From JAPOQD01 sp964620555 (GTDB lineage Bacteria > Pseudomonadota > Gammaproteobacteria > Pseudomonadales > Halieaceae), in NCBI GenBank assembly GCA_964620555.1, contig CAZUGZ010000005.1, positions 4,641-68,640 of the forward strand: DNA of 64,000 nucleotides. The letters run 5' to 3'. The translations under genes and the position numbers were made by a program. The notes beneath the pieces were generated by a model, which was not told the origin of the DNA, did not search any database, and saw only the letters and a list, made by a program, of their open reading frames with translations. This document shows positions 15,747 through 24,848 of this stretch, in pieces (within the stretch, counting starts at the first letter, position 1; each line of letters starts with the position of its first letter).

Positions 15747-17894
15747 ATGAGCATTAAAAGTACACACTGCCGAATATGTCAGGCCAGCTGCGGCTTGAAC
15801 CTCCACGTGAATGGGGATGTGATAACCAGGATCGAGGGTAATCCTGACCACCTGCTCAGCCGCGGATATACCTGCGTCAAAGGGCGGCAATGGCAGCACC
15901 AACTGCGCTCGCCAAATCGCCTGAGGCAATTCATGCGAGGTCGCCAGGCGGTGGGTGAGACGCGAGTTGCCATCTCGCGGGAGCAAGCGCTGGACGAAAT
16001 CGCCGAAAGTCTGCAGGCCATAGTCACTCAACACGGCCCGCGAGCGGTGGCCAGCTACACGGGTACCGGCACTCAGGTTGCTTCAGTAGGTACCGCCTTT
16101 GTCGAGGCCTGGCTCAAGGGTTTGGGTTCCAGCATGCACTTTACCAGCATGACCATCGACCAGCCGGCGAAAGGTGTCGGCGCAGAGTGGCATGGGGTAT
16201 GGGGCGCCGGGCCAGTGCCTTACTCAGATGCCGATGTGATCATGTTGATCGGCAACAATCCTGTGGTGTCCGCGCTTTCCTGGCCGGGTGGGCCACCCAT
16301 GTGGTACCCATCGGCCATCGGGCAGAGCAAAAAGCAGGGCAAGTGTTTTATCGTGGTTGATCCCCGCCACACTGAAACAGCCCGGCATGCAGATATTCAT
16401 CTGCAACTGACCCCGGGCCGGGATGCCGCATTGCTGGCGGGAATGATTCACGTTATCCTCGACGAAGGCCTGTTTGAGCGGAAATTCTGTCAAACACACA
16501 CGGAAGGTCTAGATTCACTGCGCCGGGCAACTGCCGATTTCACTCCCGATGTCGCTGCTGATTTGGCGGGTGTCCCCCAGCAGCAGCTGGTTGACGCAGC
16601 GCGACTGTTTGCCGGCGGACGAGCAGCTGTAGCAACGTCAGCCACCGGCCCCTGCATGTCTCCCTTCGCCAATCTCACGGAGTACCTGCGCCTGTGCCTG
16701 AATACGCTCTGCGGCGGTTGGGTGCGTTCAGGCCAGCGAATAGCCACTCCCAGCGTGCTATTGCCGGACGTAGCGCCACCGGCGCAGGCTCTACCGGCGG
16801 CATTCATTCCCCGGCCCTACAACCCGGAACATAACCGGGAGAAGACCCGAGTCAGGGAGGTGCGGCGAGTTCACGGTGAGATGCCAACTGCAGTGCTGGC
16901 AGATGAAATTCTGACTCCCGGTGAAGGACAGGTCAAGGCCCTGGTCGTTTTGGGCGGCAATCCGATGGCAGCGTTTCCTGATCCGGTCAAGACCGAGCGT
17001 GCGCTGTCGTCCCTGGAGTTGCTGGTCTGCATTGATATCGTGGAGACGCGGACAACGCAACTGGCCGATTACGTTCTGCCTGCGGCACATCCCCTGGAGC
17101 GGGAGGATGTCGCCTGGGTCGCTTCCATGTTTGCTGAAGAACCGTTTGGCGCATACGCCGAAGCGCTTTTTGATCCGCCAGCAGATATTGTTGACGAGTG
17201 GAAGCTGCTCTGGGGTCTTGGCAGCAGGATGGGAACAGACATCTCGCTGGCCGGAGGCGATGTGGACATGATTTCCCTGCCTGAAACGGCGGAGGTTCTG
17301 CAACTGATGTGGCCCGGGTCCCGGGTGAGTATTGATGAGATGCGCGGTGATCCCAATGGCCGCATCTTTGACAGCTTTTCTGATGTGAGAGCTGCCGAGC
17401 CCGATCCGCGAAGCGCTGCCAGACTTCAGCTTGGCGCAGAGGAAGCTTTTGCAGAATTGGTCAGATTCAAGAAAGAGTCGATATCACCAGCAGGAAAACC
17501 ATCGACTTCGTTCCCTTATCTTCTGGTCTGCCGCCGGGCCAAAGAATTCAATAATTCCATGTGCCATGATTTTCCCGGGCGTCGTTCCGGGAGTCCGGTG
17601 TATATGCATCCCGACGATGCACGTGCGATGCGTTTCAGTGAGGGTGAGTCCATAACAGTCACCTCCAGCCACGGGTCAACAGTGGCGGAGCTGTGCCTGG
17701 ACAGAACCATGCGTACCGGGGTCATCTCCATGCATCATTGCTTTGGAACAGCGCCCGGTGTGAAGGCTGGCCAAACGGCCGAATCCGAAGGCAACGTCGC
17801 CATGCTGATATCCAATGAGCAGGATTGTGACGCCATTACCGGGATGGCGCGCCAGAGTGCAATCCCTGTAAGTCTTGGGTCTGCACCTCGTTGA
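15747..17894 (+). CDS. Molybdopterin-dependent oxidoreductase (DMSO reductase superfamily)
   Basis: A 715-residue bis-MGD enzyme. The N-terminal [4Fe-4S] motif uses Cys8, Cys11, Cys15 and Cys43 (HCRICQASCG, YTCVKG). MGD-binding blocks follow (MLIGNNPVVS near 167, VVLGGNPMAAFPDP near 403, the DYVLPAAHPLEREDV segment), and the C-terminal dinucleotide-binding domain starts near 590. There is no Tat signal, so it should stay in the cytoplasm. No small iron-sulfur or membrane subunit lies beside it, unlike nitrate reductases or formate dehydrogenases. The residue that would bind Mo lies in TSMTIDQPAKG, where I see no Cys or Sec. The reaction is unknown; hydration, hydroxylation or reduction of a ring compound is possible. 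Confidence 0.85.
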   Translation: MSIKSTHCRICQASCGLNLHVNGDVITRIEGNPDHLLSRGYTCVKGRQWQHQLRSPNRLRQFMRGRQAVGETRVAISREQALDEIAESLQAIVTQHGPRAVASYTGTGTQVASVGTAFVEAWLKGLGSSMHFTSMTIDQPAKGVGAEWHGVWGAGPVPYSDADVIMLIGNNPVVSALSWPGGPPMWYPSAIGQSKKQGKCFIVVDPRHTETARHADIHLQLTPGRDAALLAGMIHVILDEGLFERKFCQTHTEGLDSLRRATADFTPDVAADLAGVPQQQLVDAARLFAGGRAAVATSATGPCMSPFANLTEYLRLCLNTLCGGWVRSGQRIATPSVLLPDVAPPAQALPAAFIPRPYNPEHNREKTRVREVRRVHGEMPTAVLADEILTPGEGQVKALVVLGGNPMAAFPDPVKTERALSSLELLVCIDIVETRTTQLADYVLPAAHPLEREDVAWVASMFAEEPFGAYAEALFDPPADIVDEWKLLWGLGSRMGTDISLAGGDVDMISLPETAEVLQLMWPGSRVSIDEMRGDPNGRIFDSFSDVRAAEPDPRSAARLQLGAEEAFAELVRFKKESISPAGKPSTSFPYLLVCRRAKEFNNSMCHDFPGRRSGSPVYMHPDDARAMRFSEGESITVTSSHGSTVAELCLDRTMRTGVISMHHCFGTAPGVKAGQTAESEGNVAMLISNEQDCDAITGMARQSAIPVSLGSAPR

Positions 17895-17927
17895 ATTGAC
17901 CTGCGGAGATATCTGGAGGAGTAATTT

Positions 17928-19031
17928 ATGAGTATCTCAAGCCGCGCGACACTTTCCATCGAGGGCAGTCGCACCCAGCCAATCTATATCTGGGGATCAC
18001 TGGGAATATTCTTCCTGGTCCTGCAGATCTATATTTTCGGTTCCTGGATCTTATCTGATCAGTTTGCCACCGTGCGTCCCGGCACCGACCCAATGCCCTG
18101 GTACACCGAGATGTGGGTTATTGTCTTCCAGATTCTGTGTATTCCCCTGTCCATCCTTTTGATGACCTGGGGAGTAAAACAATGCCGTCGCGAGGGCAGG
18201 GTGACCGTCACCATGTTGTTTATCTTTGGCTGGTTATTCACCTACTGGCAGGACCCGATGGGCAACTATTTCCGCCTGTACTTCACGTACAATGCCCACA
18301 TGATCAATTTCGGTTCCTGGGTGAATTTCATTCCAGGCTGGATCATGCCCAATGGGCACAATTTCGCCGAGCCCGTCGTCTTTCTACTTGGCGCCTATAC
18401 CTCCATCATGCCTCTGCAGATTTTTGCGTGCGCGTGGGTTTTGCGTAGAGTCAAGGTGCGCAGGCCGCAGATCAGCACTTTCGGCCTGATCGGGGTCGCT
18501 TTTCTGATCATGGCGCTGTTTGATCTGATCATCGAGGGCGCCTGGGTACGCGCCGGTCTTTACGCGTTCACCGGCTCCGTTCATTCCTGGTCTATCTGGG
18601 GTGGGCAGTGGTACCAGTTCCCCGTATACGAGGCGATCTTCTGGGGCGCGGCCATGACGGCCGTCACCAGCCTGTATTTTTTCAGGAACGACAAAGGGGA
18701 AACACTGGTGGAGCAGGGCATGGATTCAATCGCTTCTCCCGGCCTGCAGACCTTCTGGCGCATGATGGCAATCATGGCGGTGTTCAACCTGGCCTATCTG
18801 TCCTACAACATCATTGTCGCGATCATCACATTCTGGATGGACCAGACGCCGGCAATGCCCAACTACCTGAGTCACGGGCTCTGTGGGCCGGGAACAGAAT
18901 ACCTCTGTCCCGGGCCCACACACCCTACGCCGCTTCCCGCATCAGGTCCGATGCAGGAGTTGGACTGTGCCCTGGTTGCGAATGCGGGTGGACGTCCTTT
19001 GTCGACAGTCTGTGACGCAGTCGTTCGCTGA
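17928..19031 (+). CDS. AveC-family (spirocyclase-like) integral membrane protein, copy 2
   Basis: A 367-residue paralogue of the protein at 4.3-5.3 kb. It has the same N-terminal phrase (IEGSRTQPIYIWGSLGIFFL), the same loop between helices 3 and 4 (AHMINFGSWVNFIPGWIMPN), [20 protein letters not shown] and the PTHPTPLPASGPMQ tail. It is longer by about 25 residues at the C terminus, past the common end. About seven membrane helices are expected. A GGAGG site precedes the ATG by six bases. The stop codon overlaps the ATG of the DHDPR-like gene by one base, so the two are translationally coupled and probably act together. The catalytic role in this context is not known. Confidence 0.8.
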   Translation: MSISSRATLSIEGSRTQPIYIWGSLGIFFLVLQIYIFGSWILSDQFATVRPGTDPMPWYTEMWVIVFQILCIPLSILLMTWGVKQCRREGRVTVTMLFIFGWLFTYWQDPMGNYFRLYFTYNAHMINFGSWVNFIPGWIMPNGHNFAEPVVFLLGAYTSIMPLQIFACAWVLRRVKVRRPQISTFGLIGVAFLIMALFDLIIEGAWVRAGLYAFTGSVHSWSIWGGQWYQFPVYEAIFWGAAMTAVTSLYFFRNDKGETLVEQGMDSIASPGLQTFWRMMAIMAVFNLAYLSYNIIVAIITFWMDQTPAMPNYLSHGLCGPGTEYLCPGPTHPTPLPASGPMQELDCALVANAGGRPLSTVCDAVVR

Positions 19032-20083
19032 TGAACGCCTTGTCTGGGGTGAATTCGGCCGGAGCGAAGCAGCAAACTCCCCGCATCGTCCTGTACGGTG
19101 TGGGAGTTTATGGCCAGATCGTGGTGCGTCTCGCGGCGCGGCGGGGCTGGGCCATTGTTGCAGCCTTTAATCGCGCGGGTGAGAAAGTCGGGGAAGATCT
19201 CGGCACCCTTTCCGGGCTGGACTGCCCCCTCGGTGTTATTGTGCGGGACTGCGAGAGGGCCGACTACGAAGCCCTCAAGGCAGATATCGCCATTGTCAGT
19301 GTCAGTGACCGGCTGCAGGTCAATATGCCGGCCTATGAGCGCCTGCTGGGGGCTGGAATTAACGTGATTTGTCACGGCGGTGAATCCAATTATCCCCTGG
19401 GCAACAATCCGGAGCTTGCAGTACGCATCGACGAGCTGGCGCGGGCAAATGGCGTCAGCTTTACGGGAACCAGCATCTGGGATTATTCGCGCATCTGGTC
19501 CGGCCTGCTGGCGGCGGGCCCCTGTGTGGGTCTGGAAGCCCTGGAGCATTCGAGCATCACCGACGTCAACTGGGACCGGCCCGAGATTGTCGATGTGGTC
19601 GGGCTGGGTTATTCCCCTGAGGCCTACCAGGAAACCTTCGCAGACAGTACCCACGGCATTGGCGGCTTTTATTCCAGTATTGTCGAGCACGTGCTGGCAA
19701 CTCTGGGATTGACAGTGACTTCCGTTACGGAGCGACGCGAGCCAGTGTTGTTGCCAGAGCCGGTGTACTGCAGGCCGCTTAAACGACAACTGGAGCCGGG
19801 AGAAGCTGCAGGATCGCGCATCGTTTCGGAGTTGCAGACGGCGGAGGGTGTCAAGGCCATCAATTGTACCGAGTTACGTATGCTTCTACCCCACGAGACC
19901 GAGCACATGCGCTGGGAGGTGCAGGGCGAGCCCGCAACCAGCGTCATCGTCGAAAGAAGGGATTCCCAGGTCGCATCCGCCGCCTGCCTGCTGAACAGGG
20001 TGCCGGATGTCATTGCTGCCGAAGCCGGAATTCGCCTGATATCAGAACTGGGGCCGCTTACGCCCCATCTGGTAGCCGAATGA
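19031..20083 (+). CDS. Dihydrodipicolinate-reductase-like NAD(P)-dependent dehydrogenase, copy 1
   Basis: A 350-residue protein with a Rossmann domain (YGVGVYGQIV, glycines 23, 25 and 28), an INVICHGGES segment near 116 and a SIWDYSRIWSGLLA stretch near 151. A C-terminal domain of the 2,4-diaminopentanoate dehydrogenase type ends LNRVPDVIAAEAGIRLISEL. Family members act on amines or remain uncharacterised. The start overlaps the AveC-like gene by one base. A paralogue with the same landmarks is at 59.4-60.4 kb, also beside a sulfotransferase. That pairing in two places suggests a shared substrate, but no lysine-pathway gene lies near and the real reaction is unknown. Confidence 0.82.
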   Translation: MNALSGVNSAGAKQQTPRIVLYGVGVYGQIVVRLAARRGWAIVAAFNRAGEKVGEDLGTLSGLDCPLGVIVRDCERADYEALKADIAIVSVSDRLQVNMPAYERLLGAGINVICHGGESNYPLGNNPELAVRIDELARANGVSFTGTSIWDYSRIWSGLLAAGPCVGLEALEHSSITDVNWDRPEIVDVVGLGYSPEAYQETFADSTHGIGGFYSSIVEHVLATLGLTVTSVTERREPVLLPEPVYCRPLKRQLEPGEAAGSRIVSELQTAEGVKAINCTELRMLLPHETEHMRWEVQGEPATSVIVERRDSQVASAACLLNRVPDVIAAEAGIRLISELGPLTPHLVAE

Positions 20084-20101
20084 CGGGTGCAAAATCCAGG
20101 C

Positions 20102-21271
20102 ATGAGTGAACTGAGCGTAGAAGCTTTAACGACCGCCGCGCAAGCGCAAACCGGGTTGACTGATTTTGGCGATGACGGCCTGCTGGAGGCCCTGAGTCGA
20201 TTTGTTGATTCCGCCAATCGAGAAGCGAACCTGACCGAGGCCGGCCGGGGAATATTATTCCACGAAACCACGCAATATCTGACCAATCGACTTTACACGG
20301 AGCACTGTGTAGCGAGGTATCCGGAGATACTGGAGGAGTTTATTGATCGACCGGTATTCATTACCGGGCTCTATCGCTCAGGAACCACCAAACTCCATCG
20401 CCTGCTGTGCTACGACCACCGCTGGCACTATCTGAAGACCTGGCAGACTCTGTTTCCGGCACCGATGGAGCTAGAAAACCCCTCCACTCTGCAGCGGGTT
20501 GACCTGACCAATGAAATCCTCCAGCGCATGGCAGACGATGCTGCCGGCTCCCTCGAGGCGCATCCTATGGATGCGTATCAACCGGAGGAAGAGTATCTGC
20601 TGATGGTGCAGACTCTTCGCACCTCCAGGGTCGTGTTGAATACGCCCAGTCATGCGCGCTGGTGTGAACAGCAATCCGCAATGCCCATGTACCGCAATCT
20701 AAAGCGGGCCCTGCAACTCCTGCAGTGGGAAAACAGGCGTGAAGGGAACGGGGTGGGGCGTATGCTGTTAAAGGCGCCGGTTCATCTGGAGAACCTCCCA
20801 GCCCTGGTGGAGGTATTCCCGGACGCCAGGCTCCTGGTTACCCATCGGGATCCGGTGAAGTCGGTTGCATCTAATTGCCTGATGCTCGAACACATGCACC
20901 ATATGTATTCTGAGCCAGTCGATCTCGCGCGCCTCGGCAACGAAAAACTCCACACGGCGGCACTGGCTCTGGAGCGTTCTTTGGACGCGCGATCACAATT
21001 GCCATCATCCGCCCTGATGGAAGTCAGGTTCGACGATATCGCCAGGCGGCCGCTGGAACTGGTGCCGGCGGTCTACAGATTTCTTGAGGAACCTTTGGAC
21101 CGTGCCGGCATGGAACGCATGAGGCGCGGCGAGGAACAGTTGCAGAGTCACAAGAGCGGCGCTGCCCATCGCTATGGCCTTGCCCATTACGGACTGGATG
21201 AAAATGCCGTGTACGACAAGGCGCGCAACTACCTGGCCTGGGCGGAGGCCACTATCGGTACCCTGGTGTAG
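20102..21271 (+). CDS. Sulfotransferase family protein, copy 1
   Basis: A 389-residue protein with the PAPS-binding P-loop FITGLYRSGTTKLHRLL near residue 84 and the 3'-phosphate motif RLLVTHRDPVKSVASN near 243. These are hallmarks of the Sulfotransfer_3 family, which moves sulfate from PAPS to alcohols, or in some members uses other donors. I choose the ATG at 20102; a GTG at 20087 is possible, and neither has a clear ribosome site, so coupling to the preceding gene 18 bases away is likely. The second copy at 58.2 kb also adjoins a DHDPR-like gene. A sulfating enzyme within a degradation operon is unusual. The acceptor is unknown. Confidence 0.82.
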   Translation: MSELSVEALTTAAQAQTGLTDFGDDGLLEALSRFVDSANREANLTEAGRGILFHETTQYLTNRLYTEHCVARYPEILEEFIDRPVFITGLYRSGTTKLHRLLCYDHRWHYLKTWQTLFPAPMELENPSTLQRVDLTNEILQRMADDAAGSLEAHPMDAYQPEEEYLLMVQTLRTSRVVLNTPSHARWCEQQSAMPMYRNLKRALQLLQWENRREGNGVGRMLLKAPVHLENLPALVEVFPDARLLVTHRDPVKSVASNCLMLEHMHHMYSEPVDLARLGNEKLHTAALALERSLDARSQLPSSALMEVRFDDIARRPLELVPAVYRFLEEPLDRAGMERMRRGEEQLQSHKSGAAHRYGLAHYGLDENAVYDKARNYLAWAEATIGTLV

Positions 21272-21313
21272 AGCTATCAGAGAATGCCTGATGCATACTG
21301 GTGGAGGTGAAGT

Positions 21314-22656
21314 ATGAAGCGTGACGTTGTTACTTTCTGTGAAGATCCCACTGGCTAATTCGACCAGGATCTCACTGCGTTTCAGACGCAACCGAGGGAA
21401 GAGTATGAGCGCCTCCAACTCCAGGGTTTAAAGTACCGCTTCGGGCAATTGCGCGATACTGTTCCCATGCTGACGCGGTTGGCAGACTTTATGGGAATCA
21501 TGCAGATCGATCGGTTTGAAGATGTGGTACCGTTGTTGTTCGATCACACCACCTACAAGTCATACCCCGCCTCTTTATTGGACAACGGCCGCTTTGACCA
21601 GTTAACCCGCTGGTTAGGCAAACTCACGACCCTGGATCTGTCCGCTGTCGATGTCAGTGATTGCGATTCCATCGACTCCTGGCTGGACGCGCTCAAAGAG
21701 CAAACTGACTAGGGGTGTTTCATACCTCCGGTACATCTGGCAGCTTTTCGCTGATACCGCGCACGCAAAGCGAGTGGAAAAAAATGGTGCGCTTATTGAC
21801 CGACCTGTATTTCCCTAAATTCGAGGAGCCGGGCAGACCACCGGAATTGCCCACGAAAATTCACCTCATATACCCCTATTTCCGTGGCGGTCATTACGCC
21901 CATACCCTGTACCAGGAATATGCGGTGCCATTGCTCTGTGACGGCGATGAGCGTTATTTTCACACTGCCTACACCACGAAACTGAGTTCAGACCTGATGA
22001 TGCTCTCGGGGCGCATCCACGCGGCAAAATCCAGGGGGGAACTGGACCGGCTCGACCTGCCGCCATCGGTGATTGCCCGCCAGCAGGAATTTCTGGAACA
22101 ACAGAAAAATGCCCCCCAACAGATGGCGCAGTTCCTGCAGGAAATGACAAGATCTCTGAAAGGTCAGCGAGTGGTGATTCAGGGCGCAACGCCCGTTATG
22201 CTTAATGACGAATGGTACAACGTGATAGGGGGAGACGCTGGCGAGGGCGCTATTATCGTATTCCAGATTGCCGAGCCCGTGGATTTCAGTCACTTGCTCT
22301 CCGTCCGCGTCGCTAATCTCGTTCCCGTTGATGATCTGTCTGAGGTGTACGCGCCAATCAGTCCCTACACTCAGACTGTGGGAGTATACCCGGAAAGCCT
22401 CAAACCGGAGATTCGGGATAAGGTCGCCCTTATGGGAGGGCAGCGTTTCACCTCCCTCGGGTATGCCGCTCACGGTGATTTCGCCAGTCCCCAAGATGCC
22501 GTAGAGCCCCTGCGCTGAATGTGCAAATGGATCGTCGACGAGGATTGTCAGGAAGTCGCGCCGATCTGGGAGAGCGGCAGCGTGTTGGCAGGTGTGGAGG
22601 CTACTGCAAGCTCTTCCACCTAGTTTAAGCTGCCTGAAATAACCTCATCATTGCCC
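21314..22656 (+). pseudogene. Adenylate-forming (AMP-binding / acyl-protein-synthetase-like) gene, inactivated
   Basis: A remnant readable in pieces. ATG at 21314 is followed by an in-frame TAA at codon 15 (21356). A stretch from 21359 to 21709 is in the same frame and ends at a TAG. The frame then shifts by two into FHTSGTSGSFSLIPRTQ, the AMP-binding phosphate loop, and runs to a TGA at 22516. There an arginine codon is expected, because CKWIVDEDCQEVAPIWESGS continues in the same frame to a TAG near 22623. The phosphate loop and YAAHGD-like later motif suggest an acyl- or phenylacetyl-type adenylating enzyme of about 440 residues. The exact family is uncertain. It follows sulfotransferase copy 1 by 42 bases. 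Confidence 0.65.
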
Positions 22657-22674
22657 TGGCTGTTCTACATTACC

Positions 22675-23655
22675 TCACAGCGATAGCAGCAGTTTCCGCC
22701 GGTCGATCAGCGAGTCCAGCAGGTTAGACAGCACGTGAGAACGTTTTGCCAGCAGATGCGCATCGTATTCGACAGTAAAACCCACGCCGCCGTGCACCTG
22801 CACGTTGGTGCGGGCATTTTCGATAGCCGCCGAGGCTGCCAGCTCACCTGCTGCGGCGACCTGCTGCGCAGCATCGGGTTTGCCGTCCTGCAGTGACAGG
22901 GCTGCGTAGACACACTGCGACCAGGTCGCCTCGTTGCGCACGGCCATATCCGCGCACAGGTGGTTGATGGCCTGGAAGCCACCGATAGGCTGGCCGAACT
23001 GCTCCCGCTCACTGGCGTAGCTCACCGCATCCCGGCAGGCGGCTTCGGCGATTCCGGTCAGCGCTGCACACAGAATCACTGTCAGTTGCAGGGCCTCCTC
23101 TGGACCGGCACTTGTGAGAGAAGCATCACCGGACAGCACGGCACGCACAACACTGACGGACTCGTCCAGACTCTTGAGGCTTTCTGCCCCACTGGCTGCA
23201 CCCGCTGGCAATAATCGCACTTCGCTCTCGGCCAGAGCGAGCTGGAAATCTGTGTTCTCACTGTCCAACAGCAGGTGGGCGTCTCCACCCACGGGCAGGG
23301 CAAAAGCCACGCGCTGCTTACCGGCGATGAGGGCAGTTGCCAGTTCCTCCAGGCCGTGACTCGCTGTGAGGCGGGCAGCATAGGCGGTAGCCAGTATTGC
23401 AGGCGACACCAGATGGCGGCCAGCCTCCCGAGCCAGCAGAATATCCTCCGCAATGCCGAGGCCGCTGCCACCCAGGGCTTCGGGCGAACTGACCCCGAAC
23501 CATCCCAGTTCAACGAACTGTTGCCAGAGTTCCGCGGAGTAGGGCTCACCCAGGTTTCCCTCATCCTGGTAGCGACGCACAGGGACTTCATTGACCAGAA
23601 AATCGCTGATGACGGATGTAATCTCGGCCTGCTCGGAGGTAGGAAGAAGGTTCAT
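22675..23655 (-). CDS. Acyl-CoA dehydrogenase, short subunit type
   Basis: A 326-residue ACAD of the short partner type. It has an N-terminal helical domain, SPEALGGSGLGIAEDILLAR near 56, and YASEREQFGQPIGGFQAINH near 219, which lines the FAD and subunit interface. The C-terminal segment QVHGGVGFTVEYDAHLLAKR closes it. It lacks the central SEPGAGSDL stretch that binds the acyl-CoA in the long type, so it likely needs the neighbour 23665-24846 as partner; the two are nine bases apart. It is the last gene of a four-gene minus-strand operon. Specific substrate unknown. Confidence 0.87.
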   Translation of the reverse strand: MNLLPTSEQAEITSVISDFLVNEVPVRRYQDEGNLGEPYSAELWQQFVELGWFGVSSPEALGGSGLGIAEDILLAREAGRHLVSPAILATAYAARLTASHGLEELATALIAGKQRVAFALPVGGDAHLLLDSENTDFQLALAESEVRLLPAGAASGAESLKSLDESVSVVRAVLSGDASLTSAGPEEALQLTVILCAALTGIAEAACRDAVSYASEREQFGQPIGGFQAINHLCADMAVRNEATWSQCVYAALSLQDGKPDAAQQVAAAGELAASAAIENARTNVQVHGGVGFTVEYDAHLLAKRSHVLSNLLDSLIDRRKLLLSL

Positions 23656-23664
23656 ATTGGCTCC

Positions 23665-24846
23665 TCAGCGGCTCTTGGGCAGGCCGAGTACGCGCTCGCC
23701 GATGATGGAGCGCTGGATTTGTTCTGTGCCCGCCGCGATAGTGGCGGCATAGAGATACAGATACCGGCGGATCATGGGCTCGTGCCTGCCCTGGTAGACC
23801 AGCCCCTCCCGGCCCAGCAGGTCCATGCCGAAATGGGTTACGCGCTGGCTCAGCTTGGAATAGAACAGGCGCACAATGGACGCCTCGGGTCCGGGCAGAT
23901 CCTGGTTCTGGTTGCGCGAGATGCTCATATAGGTCATTGCTTTGACTGACATGACCTCAGCCTTGAGCACGGCCAGGCGTTGAGCAATGTCTTCGTGCGC
24001 GATCGCGGGACGGCCACCGACACTGATTTCCCCGGCCAGTTGTTCCAGATGCTTCACGTTCTGTTCGATATCCATCTGGTCAGCGATGAATGCGGTGCCC
24101 CGTTCGAATGACAGGGTGGACATGGCGGTGCGCCAGCCGTTATTGATCCCGCCGACCACCTGCGACAGGGGAATGCGCACATTGTCGTAGAAAACCTCGC
24201 AGAACTCACTGTCCCCGGCCATATTGCGGATCGGCCGCACGGTGATGCCAGGTATTTTCATGTCGCAGATCACCCAGGTGATACCGCGGTGCTTGGGAGC
24301 GTCGGGGTCGGTGCGAACCAGCAACTCCTGGAAGTCAGCCACATTGGCGTAGCTGGTCCAGACCTTCTGGCCATTGACCACCAGGTCGTCGCCGTCGATC
24401 TCTCCGCGGGTACGCAGGCTCGCCAGGTCGGAGCCTGCGCCGGGCTCAGAGAAACCCTGGCACCAGATGGTTTCGCCGCTGAGGATACGCGGCAGGTGAA
24501 AGGCCTTGTGCTCGTCGCTGCCACAGGCAATCAGTGTAGGACCCGCGTGGGCCAGGCCCACAAAACAGACGCTGTCCGATCCGCCGGGGGGTACGTCGGC
24601 GGCAGCGTACTCCTCGTACCAGATCAGCTGGCGGGTCAGGGACAGGCCACGGCCGCCGAAGTCAGAGGGCCAGGCGATACCCGCCCAGCCGGCATCAAAG
24701 AGTACTTTCTGCCAGGCGGTGTCGTACTGGCGACAGGCGGGCAGATCCGCGACCGGAGGCCGAGGCTCGGCGGGGCGGTTGTCCGCCAGCCACTGGCGGA
24801 CCTCCTTCCGGAATAGCTCATCTTCGGTGCTGAATTGAATATCCAC
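23665..24846 (-). CDS. Acyl-CoA dehydrogenase, long subunit type
   Basis: A 393-residue ACAD with the usual domains: N-terminal helices, the central beta domain with CQGFSEPGAGSDLASLRT near 137 and VNGQKVWTSYANVADFQELL near 161, and the C-terminal helical domain ending in ERVLGLPKSR. The region before the end reads AAGTEQIQRS rather than the usual GGTxEIQRN, a mild departure. It forms an obvious pair with the short-type gene nine bases downstream. The ligase gene lies two bases upstream, so all are probably translated from one message. It would desaturate the CoA ester made by that ligase. Confidence 0.88.
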   Translation of the reverse strand: MDIQFSTEDELFRKEVRQWLADNRPAEPRPPVADLPACRQYDTAWQKVLFDAGWAGIAWPSDFGGRGLSLTRQLIWYEEYAAADVPPGGSDSVCFVGLAHAGPTLIACGSDEHKAFHLPRILSGETIWCQGFSEPGAGSDLASLRTRGEIDGDDLVVNGQKVWTSYANVADFQELLVRTDPDAPKHRGITWVICDMKIPGITVRPIRNMAGDSEFCEVFYDNVRIPLSQVVGGINNGWRTAMSTLSFERGTAFIADQMDIEQNVKHLEQLAGEISVGGRPAIAHEDIAQRLAVLKAEVMSVKAMTYMSISRNQNQDLPGPEASIVRLFYSKLSQRVTHFGMDLLGREGLVYQGRHEPMIRRYLYLYAATIAAGTEQIQRSIIGERVLGLPKSR

Positions 24847-24848
24847 TG

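Noticed and set aside
19031..20083. True dihydrodipicolinate reductase (dapB) of lysine synthesis
   Set aside because: The protein is about 80 residues longer than DapB, has a different C-terminal domain, occurs twice, and no other lysine-pathway gene is near.
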